Shown here: in pieces, positions 53,247-62,496 of the stretch
Numbering within the stretch: the first letter of the stretch is position 1
How the letters are laid out: the number at the start of each line of letters is the position of its first letter
Origin: Deminuibacter soli
Lineage (GTDB): Bacteria; Bacteroidota; Bacteroidia; Chitinophagales; Chitinophagaceae
DNA length: 64,000 nt
Assembly: GCF_003412455.1 (NCBI RefSeq)
Contig: NZ_QTJU01000001.1
Coordinates: 1,240,001-1,304,000 of the forward strand
Direction: 5' to 3'
Program-made: the position numbers and the translations under genes
Notes under the pieces: generated by a model
What the model was told of the DNA's origin: nothing
What the model saw: the letters and a program-made list of their open reading frames with translations, nothing else
The model's database searches: none

Positions 53247-54035
53247 TTACAGTGCCGGCTGCCGGCGTTGCGCCAGCATTTGCTGTATGGTTACAAAATC
53301 GCCTTCCTTGCCCAGGTCGGCAATGAGCTTGTACAGGCGTTGTTTTAACGGCTCGCCTGCCCAGCGTTTGGTATAACCGGGAATATGGTAACCATCCAGC
53401 GAAGTAAATTCCCAGGGATGAAAATACAGGCACAGGTAACCATCCTGCTTCAGCGTGCGGATGGCCAGGCTTTTAAACAGGCTGTAGGGCATGTTTTTAA
53501 AGGCCAGCCAGAACAGTGGAATACGCATACGCGGCGAAACGGCTGCCGGCAAACGCAGCATGCCTTCTTCACAGTACATGGTGCGGGGCTTGTCCCTGTT
53601 ATCGTACCTGCCCGGCAGCCAGGTGGGGTTAACAGATGAATCGTATGTATAACCTGCTGCAATAACATCGGGCATGGCTACATACCGCATGCGTGGCATA
53701 CGCAAGCCTGTTACGGAGTTGCCGGTAATGGCTTCGAGCTGCAGCCGGCTTTGCAGCAGGTGCGGCACTTCAAAGCTGGAATGGTAAAAGGTATGGGAAG
53801 CTATTTCATGCTGCTGCGCTATACGCCGCACGGCATCAGGAAATGAATTGGCAAAATGTGCTGTGGTAAAAAAGGTGCTGGTGGCACCGGTGGCATCAAT
53901 TACCTCCATGGTATCACGCAAACCTTTGTAACCAACTTCCAGCTGCTGATCCATAGGAACAGGCTGGTTGTACTCCAGCGGCATATCAAATTCTTCTACA
54001 TCAAAACTCAGCAGTATGCTGCGGTTGCGGCTCAT
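53247..54035 (-). CDS. Polysaccharide deacetylase family protein
   Basis: 262 aa, NodB-like fold, without a signal peptide. Motifs: LLSFDVEEFDMP (catalytic Asp pair, 8-19), ATSTFFTTAHFA, IASHTFYHSSFE (metal His) and GLRMPRMRYV, with LYFHPWEFTS late. It would remove N-acetyl groups from a lipid-linked or nascent glycan in the cytoplasm. Its start overlaps the GT2 stop by 4 nt (ATGA). Confidence 0.83.
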   Translation of the reverse strand: MSRNRSILLSFDVEEFDMPLEYNQPVPMDQQLEVGYKGLRDTMEVIDATGATSTFFTTAHFANSFPDAVRRIAQQHEIASHTFYHSSFEVPHLLQSRLQLEAITGNSVTGLRMPRMRYVAMPDVIAAGYTYDSSVNPTWLPGRYDNRDKPRTMYCEEGMLRLPAAVSPRMRIPLFWLAFKNMPYSLFKSLAIRTLKQDGYLCLYFHPWEFTSLDGYHIPGYTKRWAGEPLKQRLYKLIADLGKEGDFVTIQQMLAQRRQPAL

Positions 54036-54955
54036 ATATTGGATTCTTTTACAATGTAAACAGGGCGCTGTTTGCTTTGCATAAACAGTTTGCCCAGGTA
54101 AATGCCAATGATGCCGAGTATCATTAACTGCAAGCCACCAAAGAAAGCGATGGTTACAATCACCGATGTCCAGCCCGAAATGGCTTCACCAAAATAACGG
54201 CTGTACAGTGCATACGGCACATACAGTGTTGACAACAGTGAAAACAGGAAGCCGATATAGGTGGCGGCGTACAGGGGTTTTGTGCTGAACGAGGTAATGC
54301 CCTGCAGCGCAAAACGCATCATCTTTTTAAAGTTGTATTTCGATTCACCGCTTCTGCGTTCATCCGGCTCGTAGTCTACCGCGAGTTGTTTAAACCCGGC
54401 CCATTTCACCAGCCCCCTGAAAAACAGGTCATACTCCTGCAGGTTGCGCAGCACGTTTACCACGTTGCGGTTCAGCAGGCGAAAATCGGCGGTGCCTTTT
54501 TCCAGGTCAATATCAGAGAGGCCGTTGAGCAGGGAATAAAACAGGTTAGATGTTTGGCGCTTGCTGTACGAGAGGCGTTCATCTTCTTTGCGCACCGTGT
54601 ACACTACATCGTAACCTTCCTTCCATTTGCTCAGCAATAGCGGAATCAAATGCGGCGGGTGCTGCATGTCACCATCCATGCTTATTACGCAATCACCATC
54701 GGCCATATCAAGCCCTGCTTTCAGTGCAGCCTGGTGCCCGAAATTGCGCGAGAAAGTGATAAAGCGTACTTCTTCATACATAGAAGCCTGCTGCTTTAAA
54801 ACAGCGGCCGTGCCGTCGCTGCTGCCATCGTCTACAAAAATTACCTTGTAACGGTAAGGCAGGGGGCCCAGCTCCCGCTGCAGCGCCTTAATCATTACAG
54901 GAATATTATCCTGTTCATTGAATACGGGTATTACAATGGAAATAAGCTGCGTCAT
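54032..54955 (-). CDS. Family 2 glycosyltransferase, polyprenyl-phosphate type
   Basis: 307 aa. GT2 motifs VIPVFNEQDNIPVMIKAL, VFVDDGSSDGT, ISMDGDMQHPPHLIP (DxD-like) and FFRGLVKWAGFKQ precede two C-terminal membrane helices, the layout of GtrB/DPM1 enzymes that charge undecaprenyl phosphate with a sugar. That product would serve the GT87 transferases on either side. Overlaps both neighbours by 4 nt. Confidence 0.88.
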   Translation of the reverse strand: MTQLISIVIPVFNEQDNIPVMIKALQRELGPLPYRYKVIFVDDGSSDGTAAVLKQQASMYEEVRFITFSRNFGHQAALKAGLDMADGDCVISMDGDMQHPPHLIPLLLSKWKEGYDVVYTVRKEDERLSYSKRQTSNLFYSLLNGLSDIDLEKGTADFRLLNRNVVNVLRNLQEYDLFFRGLVKWAGFKQLAVDYEPDERRSGESKYNFKKMMRFALQGITSFSTKPLYAATYIGFLFSLLSTLYVPYALYSRYFGEAISGWTSVIVTIAFFGGLQLMILGIIGIYLGKLFMQSKQRPVYIVKESNI

Positions 54956-56148
54956 ACTGCAATGGCTGTTTTCGGGGTTTCACACTGCTTAAAGGCCACT
55001 TCCCCAATCAGCAGCAGCCATACTATAAAGCAGGGCAGCGATTTTAATGAATAAGGGGCCACATAGTGGTTGCGCAGGTATTTAGGGAAAAGATCAGACG
55101 GGGAAAAGCTGGTTACTGCTACTACAAATACCAGCAAGGCAATATTCCATGCACTTACCGGGCGGCGGCGCAATACAAACCAGATGGCTACACCGGGTAT
55201 GGCCACTACATAGGTAGATGATTCTGCCGATGTGCTGAATATTACCACCGACAACATTACCAGTGCCAGGTACCGCAGCCTGAAGCCAATATTATCATAT
55301 TGTTTAAAACGCAGTAATGGTAAACCAAAGGCCAGCAATGCGGGTAATAATACCATCCAGTTGCTGAACCAGCCGGGATGAAAAATACGGCGTATCATGC
55401 CCATCACGCAAATATCCTGCGCCATGGCAAAGGTGCTGCCATCCATGTTTTGCGCGTTTTTGGCGGCGAGAGACTGGTACCAGTCGTAATAGCTGTTTAC
55501 AATAAATGATGGTGAAGAAATAAGCATGGGCGCACAGAACATCACCACCAGCCAAAACACCAGCGACCAGGCGAATTTGAACTTGTCGGTTGAAAAGAGG
55601 AAGAAGGCAACGCCTGCAATGCCATAGAGTTTTACCATAAAACCCGCGGCGATAAAGAAGGTGGCCCAGAAATCTTTCTTTTGTTCTACCAGGGCAAACG
55701 ACAGCAACATCCAGCCCGAAAGCATGGGGTTAAACTGCTCGTTATGGGTAGAGGTCATCATATCCATGGTGCAGATAAGTACCATGGTGAGAAAGGTTTT
55801 CTGGTTAAACGGCAGCTTTTTTATGGCCCAGAGCAGTACAGCTGCATTGGTAAGCGACCAGAGCACCACACCCAGTTTGGTGGGGAAAATGGTAAAAGGG
55901 GCAATCACGAAACTGAAGAAAGGACCATAATGGTTCAGGTCCCAGTACTCGTTCGGGTAAGGTGCATACAGGTTTTGCTGATGCACCAGGTGTTTGAATA
56001 CACCCGTGAATATTAAGTAGTTATTAACCGGATCGCGCAGGGCTTCGGCTATTATCGCTGCCGCAGCGAGAGAAAACCAGATCAGTACGGGCAGGGGCAT
56101 ACGTTTATTACCCGGCAACCGTAGGGTGGTCGTTAATAAAAAATTCAT
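54952..56148 (-). CDS. GT87 (DUF2029) membrane glycosyltransferase, copy 2
   Basis: 398 aa from the ATG at 56148 (MNFLLTTTLRLPGNKR); upstream codons to 56223 are dropped because they contain an atypical cysteine run with no family support. About ten membrane segments; conserved MMTSTHNEQFNPM, FFIAAGFMVKLYG and PMLISSPSFIVNSY match copy 1. First gene of the leftward set GT87, GT2, deacetylase, GT87 with ATGA overlaps, so translation is coupled. Confidence 0.8.
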   Translation of the reverse strand: MNFLLTTTLRLPGNKRMPLPVLIWFSLAAAAIIAEALRDPVNNYLIFTGVFKHLVHQQNLYAPYPNEYWDLNHYGPFFSFVIAPFTIFPTKLGVVLWSLTNAAVLLWAIKKLPFNQKTFLTMVLICTMDMMTSTHNEQFNPMLSGWMLLSFALVEQKKDFWATFFIAAGFMVKLYGIAGVAFFLFSTDKFKFAWSLVFWLVVMFCAPMLISSPSFIVNSYYDWYQSLAAKNAQNMDGSTFAMAQDICVMGMIRRIFHPGWFSNWMVLLPALLAFGLPLLRFKQYDNIGFRLRYLALVMLSVVIFSTSAESSTYVVAIPGVAIWFVLRRRPVSAWNIALLVFVVAVTSFSPSDLFPKYLRNHYVAPYSLKSLPCFIVWLLLIGEVAFKQCETPKTAIAV

Positions 56149-56255
56149 TTTGCAGCAGCAACAGATTTTACTGTATACCAAACAAAAATAGATATTAAAA
56201 TGATTAGTTAACAAGCCATACAAGGCTTAAGCTAGATTTAAACAGATTAAAAAAT

Positions 56256-56263
56256 TACCTTTG
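56256..56263 (+). promoter_or_regulatory. Candidate -7 element of the DHS-like gene
   Basis: TACCTTTG, exact TAnnTTTG, 17 nt before the start codon; same octamer as before ctaA. The -33 element is unclear. Confidence 0.4.
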
Positions 56264-56279
56264 CAGCCTAAAAATTTAA

Positions 56280-57257
56280 ATGATGAGTAAAGGACCTGTT
56301 TCTCAATTTATAGAGCATCACTACAGGCATTTCAACGCTGCCGCGCTGGTAGATGCTGCTAAAGGTTATGAAACACATTTGCTGGAAGGCGGTAAAATGA
56401 TGGTAACCCTTGCCGGCGCCATGAGTACTGCCGAGCTGGGTATTTCACTTGCAGAAATGATTCGCCAGGATAAAATTGCTATCATCAGCTGTACAGGCGC
56501 CAACCTGGAAGAAGATGTGATGAACCTGGTTGCACATAGCCACTACAAACGTGTACCCAATTACCGCGACTTAACGCCCCAGGACGAATGGGACCTGCTC
56601 GAAAATCATTATAACCGCGTTACCGATACCTGCATTCCCGAAGAAGAAGCGTTCCGCCGTTTGCAGAAACACCTGGTAAAAGTGTGGAAAGATGCAGAAG
56701 CCGCCGGTGAACGTTATTTCCCCCACGAGTTTTTATATAAGGTAGTACTCAGCGGTGAACTGGAGCAGTACTATGAAATTGACCCAAAGAACAGCTGGAT
56801 TGTAGCCGCCGCACAAAAAAACATTCCGATCATCGTTCCGGGATGGGAGGACAGCACTACCGGCAACATCTTCGCCAGCTATGTTATTAAAGGCGAACTG
56901 AAAGCCAGCACCGTGAAAAACGGCATTGAATACATGGTGTTCCTTACCGAATGGTACCGCGCCAACAGCAGTGGCAAAGGCGTAGGCTTTTTCCAGATTG
57001 GCGGTGGTATTGCAGGTGACTTCCCTATTTGCGTAGTGCCGATGATGTACCAGGACTTGGAATGGCATGATGTTCCTTTCTGGAGCTATTTCTGCCAGAT
57101 CAGTGATTCTACTACTTCTTACGGTTCTTACTCAGGCGCAGTGCCCAACGAAAAAATTACCTGGGGCAAGCTCGATATTCATACACCTAAGTTTATCGTA
57201 GAAAGTGATGCTACCATTGTGGCGCCGCTGATGTTTGCGTATATACTTGGATGGTAG
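56280..57257 (+). CDS. Deoxyhypusine synthase family protein
   Basis: 325 aa, close to the eukaryotic enzyme in fold: VTLAGAMSTAELGISLAEMI, ISCTGANLEEDVMNL, PIIVPGWEDSTTGNIF, GGGIAGDFPICVVP and PNEKITWGKLDIHT with the catalytic lysine position (TWGKL). Eukaryotic members transfer an aminobutyl group from spermidine to eIF-5A, a substrate bacteria do not have; bacterial relatives are thought to make polyamines such as homospermidine. The likely role here is polyamine metabolism. Single gene with promoter and terminator. Confidence 0.87.
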   Translation: MMSKGPVSQFIEHHYRHFNAAALVDAAKGYETHLLEGGKMMVTLAGAMSTAELGISLAEMIRQDKIAIISCTGANLEEDVMNLVAHSHYKRVPNYRDLTPQDEWDLLENHYNRVTDTCIPEEEAFRRLQKHLVKVWKDAEAAGERYFPHEFLYKVVLSGELEQYYEIDPKNSWIVAAAQKNIPIIVPGWEDSTTGNIFASYVIKGELKASTVKNGIEYMVFLTEWYRANSSGKGVGFFQIGGGIAGDFPICVVPMMYQDLEWHDVPFWSYFCQISDSTTSYGSYSGAVPNEKITWGKLDIHTPKFIVESDATIVAPLMFAYILGW

Positions 57258-57302
57258 TAATGTGGCCATTGGGTGAATAGTCAATAGTGAATAATACAGT
57301 AT

Positions 57303-57334
57303 AAAAAAGGGTCCTGCTTTGCGGGACCTTTTTT
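57303..57334 (+). terminator. Terminator of the DHS-like gene
   Basis: AAAAAAGGGTCC pairs with GGACCTTTTTT around TGCTTTGCG, ending in a T-run; about 45 nt past the stop. Confidence 0.85.
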
Positions 57335-57462
57335 AATAGCATCGTGAATTGTTAGTCGGTGCGGGATTTCTTTTTGGCACAATGCCCCTGCCGGATTGTC
57401 ATTTTTGCACTGCATGCCTGCGAGGCAGGCGGACTACTTTTGAATAATAAAATCTTTTAGTT

Positions 57463-58047
57463 ATGCGAAAGTTGATCATGAAAATGTCTGTTTCTGTTGA
57501 CGGTTTTGCCGGTGGCCCTAATGGAGAAAAAGACTGGGTGTTTAAGAGCAGCGATGAACATTCGCGCGCCTGGCTGGTTGAGCATACCCGGCAGGCCGGA
57601 CTGATTATTATGGGAAGAAAGAGCTTTGAAATGATGGCGCCATACTGGGTTACGGCACATGGCCCGCTGGCTGAAGCGATGAACGAAATACCCAAAGCGG
57701 TGTTTACCCAAAATGGATTTGCAGGTGTTAGTTTTCCCGATAAAGAGCAAACGCCTGCTACTGCTTCGTGGGCAGGCGCAAAGGTATTGGATGGAGACCT
57801 TGCCGAAAGTATCAAAGCACTTAAAGCGCAGCCCGGAAAGCCCATTATAGCAATGGCCGGCGCAGGATTTATGCGCAACCTTATTGCAACCGGGCTTGTT
57901 GATGAATACCACCTGGTTACGCATCCCGTGCTGTTGGGTGCAGGCGAACCGGTGTTCACAGGTCTTGACAAACCGCTTCACCTGAAGCTGGCAGATGTAA
58001 AGTCATTCCCCGGGGGGATTGTAGTACACATGTATCAGCCGGAGTAG
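57463..58047 (+). CDS. RibD C-terminal / dihydrofolate-reductase-like protein
   Basis: 194 aa. RibD_C fold: KMSVSVDGFAGGPNGEKDWVF, LIIMGRKSFEMMAPYW, and the NADPH-binding IIAMAGAGFMRNLIATGLVDEYHL region near 130-150 (parts quoted). Family members reduce small molecules with NADPH; substrate unknown. TACTTTTG at 57434, an exact -7 match, lies 21 nt before the start. Monocistronic. Confidence 0.8.
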   Translation: MRKLIMKMSVSVDGFAGGPNGEKDWVFKSSDEHSRAWLVEHTRQAGLIIMGRKSFEMMAPYWVTAHGPLAEAMNEIPKAVFTQNGFAGVSFPDKEQTPATASWAGAKVLDGDLAESIKALKAQPGKPIIAMAGAGFMRNLIATGLVDEYHLVTHPVLLGAGEPVFTGLDKPLHLKLADVKSFPGGIVVHMYQPE

Positions 58048-58124
58048 AAGTACCTGCTTCGATCATTTACTATGCCTATTCATTACCCACTGAAGCGTGC
58101 ACACCGCGCAGCGTACCACCTACC

Positions 58125-58898
58125 CTAAAACAGCACCCCTTCGTTATACAAATCAATTAAACACGCCACCAGGTTAAATACAAAGTGAAAAATAACGCCG
58201 TACCAAAGCGTGTGGTATTTTTTGCGGAGAAAGCCAAGGAAGATGCCGAAAGGGATTAGCCAGATAAGGGAAATGAAATTGAGGTGCATGGCGGCGAATA
58301 TGAAACCGGTGATGATCATCACCAATTTTTCATCCATTACTTCGGCGAGATAACCGTACAGCACTCCGCGAAAGGCCAGCTCTTCAAACAGCGCAGGCAT
58401 TAAGGCAATAGAGTATACCATTAGCAAACGGGGTGCTATATAAATGCGGTAGCCGCGGTAAAAACTTACGTCTGAGTGAAACAGGGATACATTCAGTTCG
58501 TGCACCAGCAGGTTTACAAGGAAGGAAAATAGGATGGCGAGTAATACAATGCCTGCAGTAATAAGCGGACTAAATCCCCTGAACGACAGCAAGGGCCGTA
58601 CATTGCGGCGGTTGGCGATAGCAAATGAAACCGTGATGGCGGCGAGCAGCAGTTCTATCCAGAACAGGTGATCGTAATTGCCAAACCACTCGGTGTATTT
58701 TACCATCAGGCATATAAACAGGTACAGCGAATAAAACACAAAGGCATGGCGCAGCTGGCTGTTGTTAAACACATCAATACGCTCCCCCTCGCCGCCCAGG
58801 AAGGCGCCGCAGTTAAAGCAGAAGCGGTGATGCGGTTTTACTGTTTCGCCGCATTCACCGCAGGTGCTGTGGGTAATATGAATGTTCAGTTCTTCCAC
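58125..58898 (-). CDS. CPBP family protease with N-terminal zinc ribbon
   Basis: 257 aa from a GTG at 58898; a longer frame to 59117 is just the other frame of the upstream gene. The N-terminus has a zinc ribbon (CGECGETVKPHHRFCFNCG, two CxxC pairs, about residues 11-29), then six or seven membrane helices with the CPBP motif EELAFRG and the late FHFVFNLVA. The GTG overlaps the upstream TAG by one base, so translation is coupled. Both proteins carry the same kind of zinc ribbon. Confidence 0.8.
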   Translation of the reverse strand: MEELNIHITHSTCGECGETVKPHHRFCFNCGAFLGGEGERIDVFNNSQLRHAFVFYSLYLFICLMVKYTEWFGNYDHLFWIELLLAAITVSFAIANRRNVRPLLSFRGFSPLITAGIVLLAILFSFLVNLLVHELNVSLFHSDVSFYRGYRIYIAPRLLMVYSIALMPALFEELAFRGVLYGYLAEVMDEKLVMIITGFIFAAMHLNFISLIWLIPFGIFLGFLRKKYHTLWYGVIFHFVFNLVACLIDLYNEGVLF

Positions 58899-59509
58899 TA
58901 TAAAATGTCCAGCTCCGCTTTTATAATATCGGCCCGGTAAGCATTGCGTATGCCCCTGAGCAAAATATACAACACAATGATGGAAATAAACGAACCGTAT
59001 ACACCCTGCAGGGTGGCAAAGGTTTGGTGCAGCCGGTTTACAAATGCGATGAGTGAAAACGTGGCCACAATTACAAAGCTGATGAGTAGTGCGGTAAAGG
59101 GCTTGTGCCTGCTCCACCAGGCAAGTACGCCAAACAGTACGGCCAGCAAAGCAGCTATTACCGACATTACATAGCGCTCGTCCATTTCACTTAACAACAG
59201 TGCAACACCCGTACCGCAAAAGGCGGTGAGCAGGTACAATATTACACGGGCAGATTGAATGGGCGCCTCTGTGGCAGATAACATTTCGAGGCGTTGCCGC
59301 ATACGCAGCCTGTACAGGGTTTGCGGATGGCTTTCGGGCAATACCGGCGCGCCGCAGTTGGTACAGAAATGATAATGGGCTTCGTTTACAAAACGGCAAT
59401 GACCGCAAATAATAAAAGCAGGGTTTAAAGGCACCACAGGCAGGCGTGCATGCAGTTGTTTTGCAAGCGGCATATTAAACACCTTAAGATACTGCGCTTC
59501 TTCACCCAT
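58898..59509 (-). CDS. Zinc-ribbon membrane protein, hypothetical
   Basis: 203 aa from the ATG at 59509; the frame further up to 59566 enters the terminator of the next gene and is dropped. A zinc ribbon (CGHCRFVNEAHYHFCTNCG) at about residues 35-53 is followed by four membrane helices (about 90-110, 115-130, 140-158 and 170-190). Its function is unknown. It stops at TAG, overlapping the CPBP start by one base, so the pair probably works as one unit. Confidence 0.7.
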   Translation of the reverse strand: MGEEAQYLKVFNMPLAKQLHARLPVVPLNPAFIICGHCRFVNEAHYHFCTNCGAPVLPESHPQTLYRLRMRQRLEMLSATEAPIQSARVILYLLTAFCGTGVALLLSEMDERYVMSVIAALLAVLFGVLAWWSRHKPFTALLISFVIVATFSLIAFVNRLHQTFATLQGVYGSFISIIVLYILLRGIRNAYRADIIKAELDIL

Positions 59510-59540
59510 TAACTGCAACTTACCGATTTTAGCCCAATAA

Positions 59541-59563
59541 AAAAGCCCCTTGCGGGGCCTTTT
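59541..59563 (-). terminator. Terminator of the M28 peptidase gene
   Basis: Leftward: GGCCCCGCAAGGGGC-type hairpin (GCCCC/GGGGC around TTGC) preceded by AAAA and followed by TTTTTT. Lies about 30 nt past the M28 stop. Confidence 0.8.
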
Positions 59564-59594
59564 CAATTCAATCTGCGGTCTGTTTTACCGGCGG

Positions 59595-61115
59595 TTATTT
59601 CAGGGGTATATCCCGTTTGAGCATGTTGTCGCGGTTGCTCATTTCCCAGGCTGTGAAAAACACGAGTTTTACGCGTTTCTCCATTTCAGGGAAGTTGATT
59701 TTGTCAACCGTGTCGGTTGGCCTGTGGTAGTCGGCATGCACACCGTTGAAGTAAAAAATAACCGGTACGCCATTCTTTGCAAAGTTGAAATGGTCTGAAC
59801 GGTAGTAGAAACGGTTAGGATCTTTAGGGTCGTTAAAACGCCTGTCAAGCTCCATGTGTGCATAGGTTTTATTGATGCTGTCGCTAATGGGCAGCAGGTC
59901 GCTGCTCAGCTTGTCTTCACCAATCACATATACATAGTTGGTTGAATCGCCTTTGTAGTCAGGGTCAATACGGCCCACCATGTCAATGTTCAGGTCTACG
60001 CTGGCCTTGCTTAAATCAATCGTAGGGTGTGCGGTAAAGTATTCAGAACCCAGCAGGCCTTTTTCTTCGCCGGATACAGTCATAAATACCATGCTGCGGC
60101 GTGGTCCGTGGCCCTGTGCTTTGGCTTTGGCAAATGCCTGTGCTATTTCCAGCACGCTGGTAGTGCCCGATCCATCGTCGTCAGCGCCATAATAAATCTG
60201 GCCGTTGTTGATGCCCAGGTGATCGTAGTGGCCGGTAACAAAAACATATTCGTCTTTTTTATCGGTACCGGGTAAAATGCCGATTACATTGCTGCTCTGC
60301 AGGGTGAGTACCTGCTTTTTCAGCGTAAGGTTAATGGCAGTGGTAAAGTTGGCAGAGAGACTGTGACCGGTAGCGATCATGGTATCCGCATCTTTTGAAA
60401 GACCAGGTGTAATGGCTTCCAGCACTTTGGCAGTTACCAGTATGGTGTTGAAACCACCGGCCCTGGCGTTAACATACATTTGACCGGTACGGCCAATGTT
60501 CATAATGCGCGGCTGGTAAACAAGCACCATCGCGGCACCTGCTGCACGGGCATACATTACTTTGGCGCGCAGGTTGCCTGCACGGGACAGCTTATTGGTG
60601 CCGGAGAGCAGGTAGTTACCGTTTTCGAGTTTGGGCTCGCCATCGGCAATCAGCACACATTTGCCTTTTACGTCGAGGTCTTTGTAATCGTCGTAAATAG
60701 AATCTTTGATACCAAAACCGGCCAGTACTACTTCTTTGATAGTGGCGGTGGTATCGGTAAGTGAAGATGGATTGATGCTGATGTCTTCACCAAATTTGAA
60801 ATCCTTACCGTTTACGCTAAATGCAATCTGCGCCAGTGAATCTTCGTACACCGGGTAAAGCTGCTGGTAGCCGTTGGTAGCGCCGGGTTTAAGCCCGATG
60901 GTTTTAAAATGGTTCTCGATAAAGGCGGCAGCTTTGCGCTGGCCTGGGGAAGTGGTTTCGCGGCCCTGCATTTCTGCGCCGGCAATAATGCTGAGCTTGG
61001 CTTTTAAATCGGCTGCGGTGATGATCTCCGCATATTTGGCCGCGTTTTTATCCTGCGCCATCGCCGTAACAGATGCAGTTAAGGCAAGCACCACAGGAAG
61101 GAGTTGTTTTCTCAT
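59595..61115 (-). CDS. M28 family zinc aminopeptidase, secreted
   Basis: 506 aa with signal peptide (MRKQLLPVVLALTASVTAMA). A PA-like domain at about 130-260 precedes the M28 domain: VTGHYDHLG (zinc His), YYGADDDGSGTTS (bridging Asp), TVSGEEKGLLGSEYF (catalytic and metal Glu), LNIDMVGRID and DYHRPTDTVD (His). Would trim N-terminal residues from peptides in the periplasm. Next to rpiB, with 37 nt between. Confidence 0.9.
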   Translation of the reverse strand: MRKQLLPVVLALTASVTAMAQDKNAAKYAEIITAADLKAKLSIIAGAEMQGRETTSPGQRKAAAFIENHFKTIGLKPGATNGYQQLYPVYEDSLAQIAFSVNGKDFKFGEDISINPSSLTDTTATIKEVVLAGFGIKDSIYDDYKDLDVKGKCVLIADGEPKLENGNYLLSGTNKLSRAGNLRAKVMYARAAGAAMVLVYQPRIMNIGRTGQMYVNARAGGFNTILVTAKVLEAITPGLSKDADTMIATGHSLSANFTTAINLTLKKQVLTLQSSNVIGILPGTDKKDEYVFVTGHYDHLGINNGQIYYGADDDGSGTTSVLEIAQAFAKAKAQGHGPRRSMVFMTVSGEEKGLLGSEYFTAHPTIDLSKASVDLNIDMVGRIDPDYKGDSTNYVYVIGEDKLSSDLLPISDSINKTYAHMELDRRFNDPKDPNRFYYRSDHFNFAKNGVPVIFYFNGVHADYHRPTDTVDKINFPEMEKRVKLVFFTAWEMSNRDNMLKRDIPLK

Positions 61116-61152
61116 GATGTATGTGATTGTTTGGGATAGATAATCTGATGCA

Positions 61153-61608
61153 CTAACAGCAGGGTATTTTGTTTACGCGTGTTTCATGCCGGCCGCCTTC
61201 AAAAGCAGTATCCATGAATGTTTGTACCATTTCCATGGCAGCTTCGGTTGTTACAAACCGCGCGGGTATGCAAATAATATTGGCGTTGTTGTGCTGGCGT
61301 ATCAGCTGGGCTACTTCCGTGTTCCATGCCAGCCCGGCCCGTATGTGCTGGTGTTTGTTGGCAGTAATGGCTACACCGTTGGCCGATCCGCAGAATAAAA
61401 TACCAAAGGCGGCTTCGCCTTTTTCAACAGCGGTTGCAAGCGGGTGCGCTACTTCGGGGTAATCGACAGAGCTGGTAGATGCTGCTCCAAAATCGATCAC
61501 AGCGAACCCTTTGCCAGTGAGCCATTCCTTTACTGCCTGCTTGTATTCAAAACCGGCATGGTCGCTGCCAATGGCAATGGGTTGCTGTGTACTCGTATGT
61601 ATGTTCAT
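61153..61608 (-). CDS. rpiB: Ribose-5-phosphate isomerase B
   Basis: Interconverts ribose-5-phosphate and ribulose-5-phosphate. 151 aa with IGSDHAGFEYKQAVKEWL, VDYPEVAHPLATAV and the catalytic-loop ILFCGSANGVAITANKH. The C-terminal FMDTAFEGGRHETRVNKI is standard. It lies between tatC (18 nt) and the M28 gene on the same strand. Confidence 0.93.
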   Translation of the reverse strand: MNIHTSTQQPIAIGSDHAGFEYKQAVKEWLTGKGFAVIDFGAASTSSVDYPEVAHPLATAVEKGEAAFGILFCGSANGVAITANKHQHIRAGLAWNTEVAQLIRQHNNANIICIPARFVTTEAAMEMVQTFMDTAFEGGRHETRVNKIPCC

Positions 61609-61626
61609 TCTTGTTCTAAATTAAAC

Positions 61627-62496
61627 CTAGCTCCACTCTTCAGGCTCTTCTTCCCTGCGTTCTTCATCAGCTTTCATATAGTCTTTGTAGGCACGTACCG
61701 ATACAATAATACTCAGCTGGTATAATAAAAAGAGCGGGATAAATACAATGGTCTGGCTCATCCAGTCGGGGCTGGGGGTAATAACCGCTGCCACAATCAA
61801 TATCACCACAATGGCGAATTTCTGCGACTTCTTCAGCACGTCTGGCGTAATGAGCCCGATTTTGGTTAAGGCAAACGACAATACCGGCAGTTCAAATGCC
61901 AGGCCGCAACCCAGGATGATATTGGTAAGGTTATCGAGGTAGTCGTTAATGGTGGGTTTGGTTTCTACCAGGTTGGCAATTTTAAAGCCGCCGAGGAAGT
62001 TAAACGTAAAAGGCCCCAGCAAAAAATACCCGAACGCTGCACCCAGGAAAAAGAAGAAGGATACCCAGAATATGATAAAACGGGTGTTTTTCAGCTCTTT
62101 CGGGCGAAGGGCAGGTTTAATAAAACGCCAGAACTCCCAGAATATATAGGGAAACGAAATAATGAAGCCGAGAATGAAGGCAATGGAGATACCACTGATA
62201 AACTGACCGCCGAAGGTGGTGGTTTGCATGGTAATATGCACCGGCGGCATACACATGGCATCGCCCATATGCGCCCAGTGACTAAAATCGCACAATGCCT
62301 TGTAACTGATAAAATCGGGGTTAATGGGGCCTGCGATAATGTTGGTGAAAATCCATTCGATGTTAATGAAAATCACTACTGCCATAACCAGGATGGCGAT
62401 AACAGACCGTAAAATATGCCAGCGTAATGCTTCCAGGTGGTCTACAAAAGACATTTCGGCCGTCGCGTTCCTTCTGCTGAAAAAAGATTTTGCCAT
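61627..62496 (-). CDS. tatC: Sec-independent protein translocase TatC
   Basis: Receptor of twin-arginine signal peptides. 289 aa with six membrane helices: EMSFVDHLEALRWHILRSV is the cytoplasmic N-terminal signature, FGGQFISGISIAFILGFIISFPYIFWEFWRF contains the conserved second region (parts quoted) and GLAFELPVLSFAL and VVILIVAAVITPSPD follow. tatA/tatB are not in the window. At least six proteins of the sugar island carry RR signals and would need this machine. Confidence 0.94.
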   Translation of the reverse strand: MAKSFFSRRNATAEMSFVDHLEALRWHILRSVIAILVMAVVIFINIEWIFTNIIAGPINPDFISYKALCDFSHWAHMGDAMCMPPVHITMQTTTFGGQFISGISIAFILGFIISFPYIFWEFWRFIKPALRPKELKNTRFIIFWVSFFFFLGAAFGYFLLGPFTFNFLGGFKIANLVETKPTINDYLDNLTNIILGCGLAFELPVLSFALTKIGLITPDVLKKSQKFAIVVILIVAAVITPSPDWMSQTIVFIPLFLLYQLSIIVSVRAYKDYMKADEERREEEPEEWS

